From Neodontobutis hainanensis (Eukaryota > Chordata > Actinopteri > Gobiiformes > Odontobutidae), in assembly GCA_024349245.1 (NCBI GenBank), contig JALDNG010000026.1, positions 3,234,501 to 3,298,500 on the forward strand: a stretch of DNA of 64,000 nucleotides. Reading direction: 5' to 3'. Below, piece after piece: positions 25,058 through 37,800 of the stretch. Both the position numbers and the translations under genes were made by a program. Positions within the stretch are counted from its first letter, which is position 1, and each line of letters starts with the position of its first letter. The notes under the pieces were generated by a model. That model was not told where the DNA came from, searched no databases, and worked only from the letters and a program-made list of their open reading frames with translations.

Positions 25058-25072
25058 GGGTCACAGAGGTCA
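25058..25072 (+). promoter_or_regulatory. DR3 site, vitamin-D-receptor-type element
   Basis: GGGTCAcagAGGTCA: two consensus hexamer half-sites separated by three bases, the spacing preferred by VDR/RXR. It lies 1.2 kb upstream of the exon that carries the plagl2 start codon. That intron position is plausible for an enhancer, but regulation of plagl2 by VDR is inference only. Confidence 0.35.
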
Positions 25073-26305
25073 CTGAGGGTAAATAAGGGAATGCAGACAT
25101 GACAGAGAGAGTTCAGCCGGTCTCTTAGAAACACAAGTTCACATGTCGTCCCACTACACAACCTCTAAAGCATGCAACACAAGTACAACTTTACTGCACT
25201 TTCTTCAGGCCTGTCAGACTGTGTTTGAAGTTGTTGTTGAGGATCTATTAAATTGAGGATAGTGCTTGTTTGAGGAGTTGACTTAGTGGTGTAAACAGTG
25301 CCTACTCTCGACCTCCCTTTCACGTTGTGTGTGTGTTTCAGTGCTTTCCCAAGGATTACAGGAGCCTTATCCAGTTTCATAACAAGTACATACATGTACA
25401 CAATTACTCACACACAAGGCTGGCTTTGTGCACCGCACTGTCGTGATGAACATGATGAAAGATTAAGCTGGATAATTACCTTCAGTCTTCACATGCTCAT
25501 GATACAAATAGGTTTTGTGACTCAAATGAATTCACAGAATAGATCATGGCTTGAATATTCCTATATCTGCAGTGCAAACATTTCTGACCTTTTCCGTCAC
25601 ACTTGTCTTCAGCTCCCCCTAGTGAGCATCAACTTTTTAAAGGGAAAGTTTTTAAGGCATGCAGTCACTTTCTGTCTGTGGTAATCACAGCCACTTATTG
25701 TCCACTAGGACTTCCAGAACCTCTAGTCAACTTTGTCTTGCTAATGTTGGAAACATATGGTCTAAGTAATTGTTTAAAATATTTGCAATGATAGATATGC
25801 TTTCTTTTGAAAAAAAATCAATAACATTGTCAGTAAAAATAAAAACAAAAATAATGGTTTAATAACTATAATGGATTTCAAATGCCTATTAAATGTATTT
25901 AAGCTCATAACTTGTTGTGTTTGGTCATTTCTCACAGGACAGTAAGGATGCAGAGCAACATTTCCCACTCACCACCGACCATAGCTGTTGGGACTGGGTG
26001 AGGAGGAGACAAACCAGAGTGAAGAAGGTTGGCTGAAGAAGAAAGACAAAAGGAACAGTACAAAAGAAGAACTAATAGGAGTTGAATTGGGAGGTAATAA
26101 AAACAACATGTCAGCTCCCTTTAAAAAATTCAGTAAAAGCATACCTGTTTTGAAGGCCTACATTTTAATTTCTCAGATCTTCCATGTTAATGCTGGGTAG
26201 TCAAGTTGACCTATAAGCCACGAGTCACCTTCATTTTCAACACACCTCCCTCTCTCTTCTTTCCACTTTTAGCCTGCCAGGCAGGGGAGACAACAGTGAG
26301 TGTTC

Positions 26306-26323
26306 ATGGCTGCGGCACACTAG
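26306..26323 (+). promoter_or_regulatory. Short upstream ORF before the plagl2 start
   Basis: ATG GCT GCG GCA CAC TAG encodes a five-residue peptide ending 7 bases before the plagl2 ATG at 26331, in another frame. If the exon begins at the strong acceptor ending at 26272, this is the first ATG in that exon and could lower plagl2 translation by requiring reinitiation or leaky scanning. Its effect depends on the unknown upstream exon. Confidence 0.45.
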
Positions 26324-26330
26324 GGCTGCC

Positions 26331-28290
26331 ATGGCAGCTGCTGCCGCCGATGCCTCACACCGTATTACCGCACTGACGCCGGAGGAAGAGGGACGACGGA
26401 CTGCCACCAAGCTGTTTGGGAGTGCAGCACCGCTACCACGGACAGAAAGAGAGAGAGAGCAAGAGAGGGGGAAAGAGAGGGAGAGGGAAGAAGAAGAGGT
26501 TGGGAGAGCAGGTGGTAAAGAGTGTTTGGTGTGCGGTACACTGTTCTCCTCACAAGAAAAGCTCCGGCTCCACGCATTAAGTCACACAGGAGAGAAGCCC
26601 TTCCACTGCTCACAGCCGCACTGTCCCAAGGCCTTCAGCTCTAAATACAAACTTTTTAGGTATTAATGACACACTGTATGGTCTGTACAGCTGCTGGTTG
26701 AAACTTGTTATCTGTCAGTACAAAATAATGTACTGTATTGTAGCCTATTTACAGTAGTTAATCCTTTTTTGAAATAAAATACCTAGCCTTTTCATAATTC
26801 TACTCTTTGTGTATTTGTGTTGCAGGCATATGGCCACACACTCTCCACAGAAGACCCATCAGTGCACATTCTGTGAGAAAATGTTTCACCGTAAAGACCA
26901 TCTCAAAAACCACCTGCAGACCCATGACCCCAACAAGGAGGCCTTCAAGTGTGAGGAGTGTGGGAAGCACTACAACACCAAGCTGGGATACAAGCGCCAT
27001 GTGGCCATGCACTCTGCTACTGCTGGGGACCTCACCTGTAAAGTCTGCCTACAGAGCTACGAGAGCACACCTGTGCTCCTGGAGCACCTCAAGAGCCACT
27101 CTGGGAAGTCCTCCGGTGGCACCAAGGAAAAGAAACACCCGTGTGACCACTGTGATCGCCGTTTCTACACCAGGAAGGATGTCAGGCGCCACATGGTGGT
27201 CCACACCGGCAGGAAGGACTTCCTGTGCCAGTACTGCGCCCAGCGCTTCGGCAGGAAGGACCACCTGACGCGCCACGTGAAGAAGAGCCACTCTCAGGAG
27301 CTTCTGAAGATTAAGACCGAGCCCCCCGACATGTTGGGTCTGCTGGCCTCAGGGTCGCCCCCCTGCTCTGTCAAAGAGGAACTCAGTCCCATGATGTGTG
27401 CCATGGGTCCTAATAAAGACCATCTAATGGGAAAGCCTTTTCCCACCGGAGCCCCCTTTCCCATGGGCATGTACAACCACCCTCACCTACAGGCCATGTC
27501 TAACTCTGGGGTGGGACACTCGCACCCACCCCTCATGCCTGGCTCTTTGTCTGCAGCTATGGGCATGGGCTGCCATGTAGAGTCCCCAGGGACACTCCAC
27601 CCACACTCCCTTCACCACCACCATCATCACCACCACCATCATCACCACCATTCCCCTCCAATACCCCCTCACCACCAGCCCCCCACCCCCCAGCAGCAGC
27701 ACCAGCCCCAGCCCGCCCCCAAATACCAGCTGGGATCTACCTCATACCTGCTGGACAAGCCCTTGAAGGTGGAGATGGAGAGCTTCCTCATGGATCTGCA
27801 GAGCGGCCTGCCAGGCCCGCTTCCCTCTGTGGAGCCCCATGCTGCTGCCGAGCCCCCCAAGGAGGGCCTGGAACCCACATCGGGCCTGGCTGAAGAGCTG
27901 TGTGGGGACCCCCTCCTGTCCAAGAGCCCTGCGGTGATCGCGGAGTCTCTGTGCGCTGCTAACATGGACTTCTCCCACCTGCTGGGCTTCCTGCCTCTCA
28001 ACCTGCCCCCCTACAGCGCTCCCATGAGCACGGGAGGCCTGGTCATGGGCTACACCTCTTCGGCCAACTCCTCTTCTTCCTCCTCCTCATCTCTGCACGC
28101 TGCTGAGCCCCATGCTGCAGCGGTGGCTGCTGTTGCCACAGCACCTCTTACCTCTTTGCAACCGCAACCTCAGGAGCAGCAGAGCTCCAGCGGGGGTCTG
28201 GGACTGGGACCCCTGCACCCCCTCCCACCAGTGTTCAGCTCCAGCCTTAGCACCACCACACTGCCTCGCTTCCACCAGGCTTTCCAGTGA
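26331..28290 (+). CDS. plagl2: PLAG-family C2H2 zinc-finger transcription factor PLAGL2
   Basis: Nuclear DNA-binding transcription factor. Coding exons are 26331-26659 and 26826-28290, joined by a 166-base GT/AG intron that splits an Arg codon inside finger 2; the product is 597 aa. Seven C2H2 fingers run from about residue 65 to 265 and are near-identical to vertebrate PLAGL2 in fingers 3-7. The extreme C terminus TLPRFHQAFQ and the block LGFLPLNLPP also match PLAGL2 rather than PLAG1 or PLAGL1. Likely SUMO sites follow the fingers: IKTE (K273), VKEE (K293) and LKVE further on. A 13-His run lies near residues 370-382. The N terminus (about residues 1-60) is Ala- and Glu/Arg-rich and unlike mammals. 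I chose 26331 because it is the first in-frame ATG after a strong pyrimidine-rich acceptor (exon start 26273). No in-frame stop separates them, so a start in an upstream exon is not excluded. Confidence 0.95.
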
Positions 28291-30194
28291 ACACCAGCAC
28301 ATGGATGTTCCAGCCTGTATTTAGAATAAACACTTAGAAGCCTTGAATAAAAGTGCACAAAAGCTTTTGATGAGCCTTAGAGGAAAACCCCTTTGAGTAA
28401 AAAAGGTGAGAACAGAAGTTAAAGAAGCTTTTATTTGGGCTTTTGTCTATCCTACAATTATAATGACGTATTAACCTTTTTATTTCCAGTTATTTCCTCT
28501 TTTATCCCCCAGCCTGTATTTAGTAGCTTAGAGGGCAGGATCAGTAGGCCAAAAGGCATGGTACTGCAAACTTCCTAAAGTAATAATATTTAAAAAAATC
28601 AAAGATAATTTTAGTGAAGATTATCTGTTTTGTTGTGACCCAGAAAAATATAGTTTGAAGTGGATATTTTGTTTTACCTTATTTTTTCGTTTTTCCAGAT
28701 GTAAGAACATGCTAGAACTTATCTTCTGTTTTGAACTACCCACTCTAATACACGTTCAGAATGGTGAGGAGAGAGAACAGTGAAGGAGTGAAGAGATGCA
28801 GACAACTATTGAATCCTAATTCAAAGGTCCCCCTCTCAACGGCTAGGCTAGAGCCACTAAAGCCACCCTGCCTCTAAAAAGTGCTCTTCAAACAAATTTA
28901 AAAGTCCCTATTACTGTCACTGATGTGCTCCTAGAGTCAAGTCAGTGAAAACACACAGCCTTTATCATAATTGAGTGATTGATATGGCACTTGTCCACAC
29001 AAAAAAATATAAATTTATGTGGTGTGAAAGATAAACAAAGTACTATCAGCTGGCTTTTTACTTTTCCTGAAGAGAAGCACTTTTTTTTTAACAGAAGGCA
29101 CTTCACCTTTTAAAAATCTTCTTAGGAAAACATTTTATTTTTGTTCCTACATATAAGGATTTCCATGCAGGCCTTGCATATTGACTTTTTTATTTGCTCC
29201 CAAAACCTTCTGTGAGGACTCTCTTTCCTAAGCTGTCTTCATGATCTCCCCTGAAAATTATCTATAGCAGCTTTTTTAGCGGCTGCCCAAATACTGTATA
29301 GCTCAGTTAACCCCAAACAACTTTAGGCCGTCTTTTTAAAAGATGCATTCTGGTCATGAAATACCCTGACATATGTGAATGGCTAAAAACAAACAAAAAA
29401 ACAGTGATGGATGAGAAAATGTGTTAAAGAATGTTATTGCAGTGTACGAAATATCTCAAAAATGAATATTATAATTGCTTTTATCTCAGTAAAGTGTATT
29501 TTAGGTAGACATATTAAGACTAAGTGATGATGTTTTTGATGTCTGGCAGGTTTACATTTGTGTGTATCTTGCATTTTTTTATTTTATTTTTTTGATCAAA
29601 CGATGGATGAAGTATTAGCTTTTCCTTAAGCCTTCTGTGTCATATCCAGTCTTTACCTTTTACGTTAGTATAGCGGAAAACTGTGGATGGAAAACTATCT
29701 CTAGAGGGCTAATAGTGGCTAATAATCAATTAGGATGTGAGCTAGATGAATTTAGATTGTGTATTAGGAAACGTAAGGATAGAAGATGTATCCTTAACTA
29801 TTGGATTTTGTGCTCCTTTTCTAAATATTCACCACCAGCCTATAAAAACCTGAGCCCAAAGTTAACCTGAACCTCAAGTGAGACGGTGCTCCTATCTGTG
29901 TGAGTTGAACTAACATGTGTCCACATTCACCTTTCATGCTGTGCGCAAACTACCAGTCATTATGCCACAGATGAGTTTAGAAAACAAACAAAAAAAGACA
30001 AAAAACAGAAAAAAAACTTAGCACATACAAGAACGTTAAATAATTGCTGCTTTTAGCTACGGTTGCTGACGGATATCAACTGTAGACTACTAGAACATTT
30101 TATTTTCATTCTTCTGAGATGGACACACCGATCAAAGTGTTCCAAGAGCCCCTTACTCTTCCTCAACTTCCTCCTCCTCCTCTCTCAGCTGCTT

Positions 30195-30325
30195 CTTTAG
30201 AGTCAAAGGAAAAGGGTCTGAAATAATGGCGGTGTCCCCGAAAAGCGCGCTCACGTCCCGAGCTTTGACATTCAAAGCCCGAGGGACACACGGAGCAGCG
30301 AGGCCGGGGCGTCGCTTTAGAGTCA
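30195..30325 (-). other. CpG-rich patch flanked by 11-bp direct repeats, possible insertion or orphan coding fragment
   Basis: About 110 bases with many CpGs sit in AT-rich DNA and are bracketed by exact copies of CTTTAGAGTCA at 30195-30205 and 30315-30325. On the minus strand one frame stays open to a stop at 30153-30155 and would encode a basic-then-acidic segment with DVSALFGDTAIISDPFPL and a tail of mostly Glu. I do not recognise the protein. The flanking repeats could be a target-site duplication or coincidence. On the minus strand the sequence CTCTAAAG occurs at both ends and could serve as a splice acceptor. Confidence 0.3.
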
Positions 30326-31417
30326 TATATTTGTTTTGTTTATTGTCATATGATATATTATTTTCTGTTTGTATAAAACAGGACCTCGAAAAAACAACAC
30401 AACACATCACCTCATTTTTATTTGTTTTATTTTTTCTTACCAAAACCTGGGGAGAAGAAACTACATTTTTGCACAATTGCTTTTTTATTTTTTATCTGGT
30501 ATATTTGATACTGTAGGTCATAATATCCCTGACAATAAGATGAGTTATCCCAAACAACAGCAGTGAAGTTCGTCATCACTATAATCTGAAATGAAAATGG
30601 CCGTTGTAAAGTGCTTACACTTACACAATCAAACTTCTTCTTGATCCTAAATTTGTTGTTGGCACCTTTCTGAGCGTAGCTATAGAATATATTGAATAAA
30701 AAAAAAGTCATGAATCTAAATTTATATGATCTTTTAAAAGGTGATTGTTAAGGTTTAGGCTTAATCTGTAGCAATCAAATTGAGCATTTATGTTGTTGTA
30801 ACAAATAAGTATATTCCTTCAAGGAAAAAAAAAGGGAAAAAAAGTTTTTGGCATGTATTAAGTTTGTCCTCCCTGGGTTTCTGTGAGCTAATCTGAATTC
30901 TAGCACTTTCAACCTTTAAAAAAAAAGAGTATTTTTTTCTTTAAAATTTTCAGCTTATTTGTTCATATGTTTTTAATTTTGTATTGATCCTGTATATGTA
31001 TGTGCCATTAGTTTGATAACTTTATCAACCTTTGTGTATTTCTCTCCACAAGAATAACAGTATTTTTGATAGACTTTTTACTAATATTCTTCAAAAACAA
31101 GTGAGCGACCCCCCTGCTCTCTTTTTAAAGCCTGGTGTGGGGAGCTTTGTCTTCTCCTTCCAAAATGTATCTATTGAAAATCTACAGCCATGAATGAGAA
31201 CGCGACAGCATATCTGCACAATCGAGGCGGCGAGGGCTAGAAATGATACGAGTTTACTGGGACTAGACGAAGTTTCAAAAGCAGCATTTTATCTAATCCT
31301 TCACCTAAAAAAAGCTTCCATCTAATCAGTGCTGCTCTTGACTCATCACATGACCTCTGACCTCAGGGCAGACATGTTGCTCTGTTCCAGGCCTTGGCTG
31401 TAGCTCCAATACCTCGG

Positions 31418-31474
31418 CTGCACCTACTAGGGATGCACTTGTCCTCATCTTTCCCTTTTAACTAGTAGGTGCAG
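31418..31474. other. Stem-loop with perfect 13-bp stem
   Basis: CTGCACCTACTAG at 31418-31430 pairs exactly with CTAGTAGGTGCAG at 31462-31474 across a 31-base loop. It lies in the probable plagl2 3' UTR, so it could form an RNA hairpin. No known RNA family is recognised. Confidence 0.6.
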
Positions 31475-32797
31475 AACACACTCATTTTTAAGGGAATTTG
31501 TTCATCAGTTAAAGCCTGAGATGACAAAAAAAAAAAAAACACTTAAGTATGCGCTCTCATTCTCTCCCTCTTTCTTTAGTGCTTTTAGTGAGAACCTGGG
31601 TACTGTCTGAAGCAGGCAACATCCACATGTAGTATTATATATTTCTAGCTTATTGTAAGTCTTGCATTCCAACCTCTTTGTGTATCTCTTATAGTGGTAT
31701 AGCCCATTTTATTGTTATCACGTGCTATTACAGCCACCTCTGGATTGAAAAAGGTGAAAGAAAAGGTGAAAGAAAAGAGTATTTGCATTCACTTACACTA
31801 TTTTATATAGTTAATCAACTACAGGGAGAATTATATAAATGCTTCAGAGGAAGAAAGATCAAAAGAAAAGTGAGAAGTCTTGCTTTTTTTTGTTACATAT
31901 CTCACATGCAATCAGTTGCTGCGATGTAAAAGTGACAGATTTGTATATTGGTTGATCCAAAGAGATGACGGACACAACAGAACTATTGACTTATTGTACA
32001 GTACAGTGTATCTTTGAGTTGTCATGTGTTATGTTGAAATGATTAAAAGATGAACCAGCGGTTTCATACCTTCTTTGCCTCTCTTTTTATTTTAACACAC
32101 ATCGATTCTGTCACCAAACAGACCGATGTCTTTAGTTTATTTAGTTTAGAGAGGTTTCATTTGACTTTCTGATTAAATGCTTAAAACAGATCAGAAAAAA
32201 AAGAAATTAGTTTGAGCAGACTCCATAACTAAGCCATTATCATTATCTACTGTGTATTAGGATTTGCTGTTCTAGTTTAATTTATTACATCATGGGCTTC
32301 AAAATTAATTAGCACCTTTCTCAGATTGTGACAACATATAACAGTCTATATTTAAAAAAATGTGAACTGGCTTCTCAAAATATCTATTGGACTTGGTGGT
32401 ATGTCTGCCGCAGTGTTTCACCCTCACAGTGGACATGGTCTGGATTATGTTTGAAAGAGTGGTGCCCGTAAGCCTCAGGCATAGCTGAGTGTCAAGACCG
32501 GCCTAATTATAGTCGTCCACAGCCAGCCTATACTTACATCAACTGAGTTCAACTCTTGCACATACACTTACTGGATGCCAACTGTGCCATAACACAAGAA
32601 TAGAAACACTTTTGGTTTTGTAGTTTCTTTAAGAAGGCCTGGGGAAATGGCTTTGAGATGGTCGAGACACCACAACAGAGTTTATAATGTGATCACTTCC
32701 ATTCAGACGTTGAACATTTTGAAAAATACAGGGACAAAGCGGACTGAACACCTTCAGAAGAGCACACACAAAAAGACTTTCATATTCAACTTGTCAC

Positions 32798-34847
32798 TTT
32801 ATTATTTTGTCATTGTACATTTTGTAATTGTACATTCTGTAAAAGAAACTCAAGGTTAAAAGTAACAAGAAATATTTCTTTCAAAGTCATCATGACCATC
32901 ATGCGCTTGGCTAAAACGATGACAAGATCATTACAGGGAGCGCCACGAACAACAAAAACGCAACAATACAAAGCGTCTTTTGTCTTCCTCTTATTTACAT
33001 TGTAAACCCCTCAATCACTCATTCACACGCATGACTTAAAAGTCTACTGAGTAAAAAGAACTCCTCTGGCATGTGCGTTTCCACTGCAGGAGTGGAGCGC
33101 TCAGTCTTTCTCACAATCCCGAGGAGTGTGGCCTGTGTGCAATAACAATTAGATCAACTGGAAACAAAACAAATGGAATAATCAACAATATTTGGATCTC
33201 TAAATTGTCTTGGGCACATATGACAGAATATTTTGGCTCATTTTGCCCTCACCAGCAGTTCATTACAGTTTCCTTTTTGAGGCCATTTCAAAACAGAAGA
33301 GATGGTAATAGAGGCATTCATTCACTAGCACGACCTGGAGAATCAGGATTGATTTAAGCACTCTCTGTAACCCCCCACCCCCACCGAAAACCAATGCTGT
33401 ATGTCTGTGCAAAAAACCCGGCCACTAAAAACTAAGTGATGTTTGACAGCACCCTCCAATGTGGATATACTGTGGTGAACAAACAATTTTAAGATTGTTA
33501 ATGTTAATAACGTCAATGCAATTTGAAAAGAATCTGGTTGGTACAGATTAGAATAAACAGTCAGTGGAAAGCCTTTCTCAGGAGCTCCATGACATAAGAA
33601 ATCATTTAGACTATTAACATGATAGAATGAGCACATTTTTGGTAACCTCAAAAATGCTAGTAAAAGTAAGGTAAGAAAACCGGTGTGAGTATGCCATTAT
33701 TACAACATTTTACATTGAATCCTTGGCCACAGCCATCGGAGATTCTGCTGTGTGTCAGAAAGTATGTAGTTCCATAATGTACAACAAATGAATACACACA
33801 GGAGAGGCATCAATCCTCCAATAAATGGTTCTTTGATAGAGACTTCACAAAGGTTCCTTCCATAACTGCATAGTTCAGCAGGCACCCAGCGCTGCTAAGG
33901 CTACACTGATGGCATAGTTAACGACTGGAAAACAAACAAAACAAATTGAACATTTTTGCAAGTTACTACTGGAAAAGCTTCACTCACACCACTTATGTAG
34001 ACACAAGAGGCCGTTCTTTTCAAATTGAAAAGGTTACAGCTCCTTACATGAGTTGTGAATGTGCAAAGCTCTTTCCTTACTCCAACAGTGGCTTCACCCA
34101 ACAACTTGAGAGCAATGGGTTCACATATTCAGTTCTGTTCTGTATCATTTAGAACAAATTGACCAATATTCTGACATTAATAAGAGAGCACTGCTTCGGA
34201 AAGATAAAGTGATATTTTGATTACATTTGTGGTTAACATGGTTACAGCAAAACATGGAAACTGTAGTAAAAAAAATAAGAGCATTTTTAATTTATTCGTT
34301 CTTGAATTACACTGTAAAACTCCCCAGCATAATTTCCATCCAAAAAAACAAACTTTACACATAACCACAGTTGGACAACCCAATTCTCCCCTGATCTGTT
34401 ACGCATTAGAAAAATGAAGAAAGAGATAAAGGACGAAGTAAGTGAGTTCAAGACCATTTCTGTAATGACAAAAATAAAAATCCAGGATAAGTTAAGCTCA
34501 AACCGACACAAAAGACAAAACAAAAATGTGCAGAACCATTGTTTGACAAGCTTTGGCCCACTCTGATGTGTGCAAGGTGAAACAGCAGAAGACAACTGTC
34601 CGATAAGAGGAGATATTTCTCTGTCTCTGAAAGGGAGAGGAAAAAAAAAAGTGTGCTGCCACCGTGCTGTTTTTCCCCATGTGGCCAGTGGGTGGCAGAG
34701 CCATTAAAAAGCACCCTCCTATTCCCTCTCTACACACAAGTCAATGCTTGTTGAACATGGAGAATAAAAAATATATTAAAAAACTGAATGTGAGAACAAC
34801 AACAACAACAAAAAACTAAAAAAATACTAGAACAGCAGCAGAGTGGC
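32798..34847 (-). other. tm9sf4: Probable tm9sf4 3' UTR
   Basis: Downstream of the tm9sf4 stop codon the minus strand has no further exon. A candidate poly(A) signal AATAAA on the minus strand is at plus coordinates 32798-32803, preceded by two TGTACA-containing motifs typical of 3' UTR ends. Other AATAAA copies (for example near 34290) could be used earlier. The gap to the distal plagl2 end (about 32050-32790) holds nothing recognised. Confidence 0.4.
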
Positions 34848-37800
34848 TTAGTCAATCTTGACTGCAGTATAAATTTTCCTGATGAACATGTAGGCAGCAT
34901 AAAAGCCGATCGTGCCCGTCAGCAGCCAGAACGACAAGACCATCAGAGCTGTGTAGCCAAAGTACAAAAGTGAAGGGATGAACTCCACAATGTCCAGCTG
35001 CAGAGAGAGGAAAATGACAAGTTTAACAAGTCGTCGTCATAATGCTATAAAATATTATGCAAGATTATAAAAGATAGAGTATGTAATAATCATGGAATTA
35101 GCAATAGCAAGGGCTGAAATTGTTATTACTATATACACACACACAATATGCTCTAGCTGGCCAGAGGAAAATGTGGTTTTGACTTGGAAATGAAACTCTC
35201 TAGTTTATTACAAAACTGGACTAGACCATTATTTGATATTCTATGTAAATCCATATGTAAACAAGTATTGCGTAACAGCTGTACATTTAAAATTACATAC
35301 AGCATATACAAATTGATTTTAACCACACACTCCAACACCCACCGAAAACATGCCTGCAACACACTTTTGAGTCTGACCGAACAAGACAAAATCAAGACCA
35401 AATCAAGTGCACATAGTATTTTGTCTTTAAATTCTGAGAAATAACACTGAGCCTGTACCTTATTGACAAAATAGAAGATGGCATATATAAGGACATAGAA
35501 AGCTGAGCCTCCTGAAACCAGGAAAGTTCTCCACCACCACCGGTAGTCCTGTTGGATGAGGAACACAGATATGACGGTTTCAGAGGGAGTGTATAGATGA
35601 GGCTGATATGCTTCAGGGAAAACCAGTTTAACTGAATACAGTGTCATTAATGGCAATAAACCAGAAGACAGATCTTTATTTAATACATTTCTAATGAAGA
35701 TTTAAACTAGATGAACATACCTCTGCACAGAGCTGGAAATAAACCATGACAATGCTGATCTGAGAGCAGGAAACCACCAAAATGATGAAGACCAGAAACA
35801 AAAAGCCAAAGAGGTAGTAGAACTGATTCTCCCAGATGGCCTGTAGGTGGTTACAGATTAAATGAATAATGCTGCTCAGTTGTGTTTACATTAGATTAAG
35901 TTACTCATATCTCTGTATGCCAAGAGGATTAATGGTACTGATTAGAGTGTGCACTTAGAGCATGAACTGGAATTATTTACTTACACTGAATATGAAGAAG
36001 AGCTCAATGAACATGGCCCCAAAAGGCAGGATCCCAGCCATCAGGATTCTAAAGAAAGAAAACATTAAATAAGAAAATATTCTCCTTGAAAGTAGGGGCA
36101 GTGACTGATGCAAATACTCACCCAACAAACTTGTTCATGTACCATCGCTGCTCTGGGACTTGCCGAGGGATCTGGTTTGTGCGCACAGGGTTGTCATATG
36201 GCTGCTTCCGGAATCCGAAATAGTAACCCAGGTAGACAAGTGGCATGGAGATCCCAAACCACATGCACAACAGGGCCAGCATGGTAGTAAATGGCACCTG
36301 GTGTGGGGTTAAATAAAAGAAATTCAACAGGTTAAAGGCCTTAGTAATAATTTTTTAACAATGGTTTTATTATTGAAGACATTTGTAATTAGGTTGGAGG
36401 ATACATACAGCTCCAGAAGAGTGCTCTCCCCAGATGAAGCAGTTGAGGATAAAGCATATTCCAAAAACCACTGCAGGATATAGCGTTGCCGTCTATCGTG
36501 CAAACAAATGTAAAGAATTGCATTATTTACATCACTTTCAATTGGTGAATCTGGTGTCAAGTTTAAAGTGCTTTATTTGAACTTACACAAAATGCGCCTT
36601 TCTTCCACCGATGGCCCTTCAGTGTGCGGTACAGTCGGCCAGCAAAGTAACCACCAAACACACTAGAGGACAAACATGTACTGTTAATATAATTAAGAAC
36701 TAAATATGATAAGAAGCAAGATTATGATGATGATTCTCACCCCATGAACATAAAGAGGAAGCATGAAGTGGTCATCAAAGCTCCTCTGCTGGATGGAGAC
36801 AACATGCCCAACATGGCCACAACTGCAGCAATCAGTAAAGAAATGATGTTCATTCATTGAACATTACCATTCAAAAGGTATATAAATAGATATTCAAAAA
36901 ATAAACTCACAGATGACAATAAGGACCATGCAGAAGAGCTGTGTTCCTGAGCCCAGTAGCGAGCTGAGGATCATAGGATACTGGGGTGGCCTGAAGACAT
37001 CCCCATGGACATTCTTCCACCCGGATTCCTCCATGGTGTCCTCCTGTTTGAAGGAGAAACAGTCTGGTCAATTATGCAGATTTTAAAAAAAGTGGTAAAA
37101 TGTAATGTTAAATATTGAAATGCAAGTAAATGAGAAACTATAAAATTACAATGTCATCCTCTCTGTTGTAGTTGGCGATGTCCTTCCTCAAGGTCCTTAT
37201 GATAATCATACTCAAAATACCTGCAGAATAACAAAAAAAAAAGAAAAGAAAAATTTGGAGGATTTTATTTTGAGTGATATCAATAAAGTTATATTTGGCC
37301 GTATTTACCAGACAGGAAGAAAACAACCACAACAGAGTTGACAATGGAGAACCAGTGGATTTGGACATCACTCATAGTCAAGTATGTATCCCATCGTGAC
37401 GCCCATTTAATCTCACTCTCCTGAATAGAAGGAAAAACAAAAAAAAAAAAAACGAAGACATGCTTAGCACTTCCCTTAAACATCTACTTTGCAGTATACT
37501 TCAACCACAAGGATAAAGTAATGACTTGCTTTTACTCTCTGGTTTGTCTATCAGCAAGAAAACTATCGCAGAATGATGAACTATAATATTAAATATAAAT
37601 GAATGAATTGGTTCATGGATTGAGAACATGTCTGATTTAAGATCACAGTTTGTCCCCACTTACCTCCCAGTGAACAGAGTAAGTGAAGAGGAGCTCATTC
37701 TCTTTGGATGGGTCAATCTCTTGGGGAGCTGAACCGCTGGCCTCAGGCAGAGTGCAAGTCTTTGCAGTTTCATCTGGCTTCAAATCTGCCATAAGTCATC

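Larger units (their letters stand above)
28291..32050 (+). other. plagl2: Probable plagl2 3' UTR and downstream region
   Basis: No coding exon of a known gene is seen in this 3.7 kb. Proximal poly(A) signals AATAAA lie at 28325-28330 and 28346-28351, only 35-60 bases after the stop. A possible distal signal ATTAAA is at 32042-32047, close to where the tail-to-tail neighbour tm9sf4 should end. Many AT- and T-rich runs fit a long 3' UTR, so alternative short and long transcripts are possible. Notable contents are a CpG-rich patch (30195-30325), a DR1-type site (31351-31363) and a 13-bp stem-loop (31418-31474). Confidence 0.5.
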
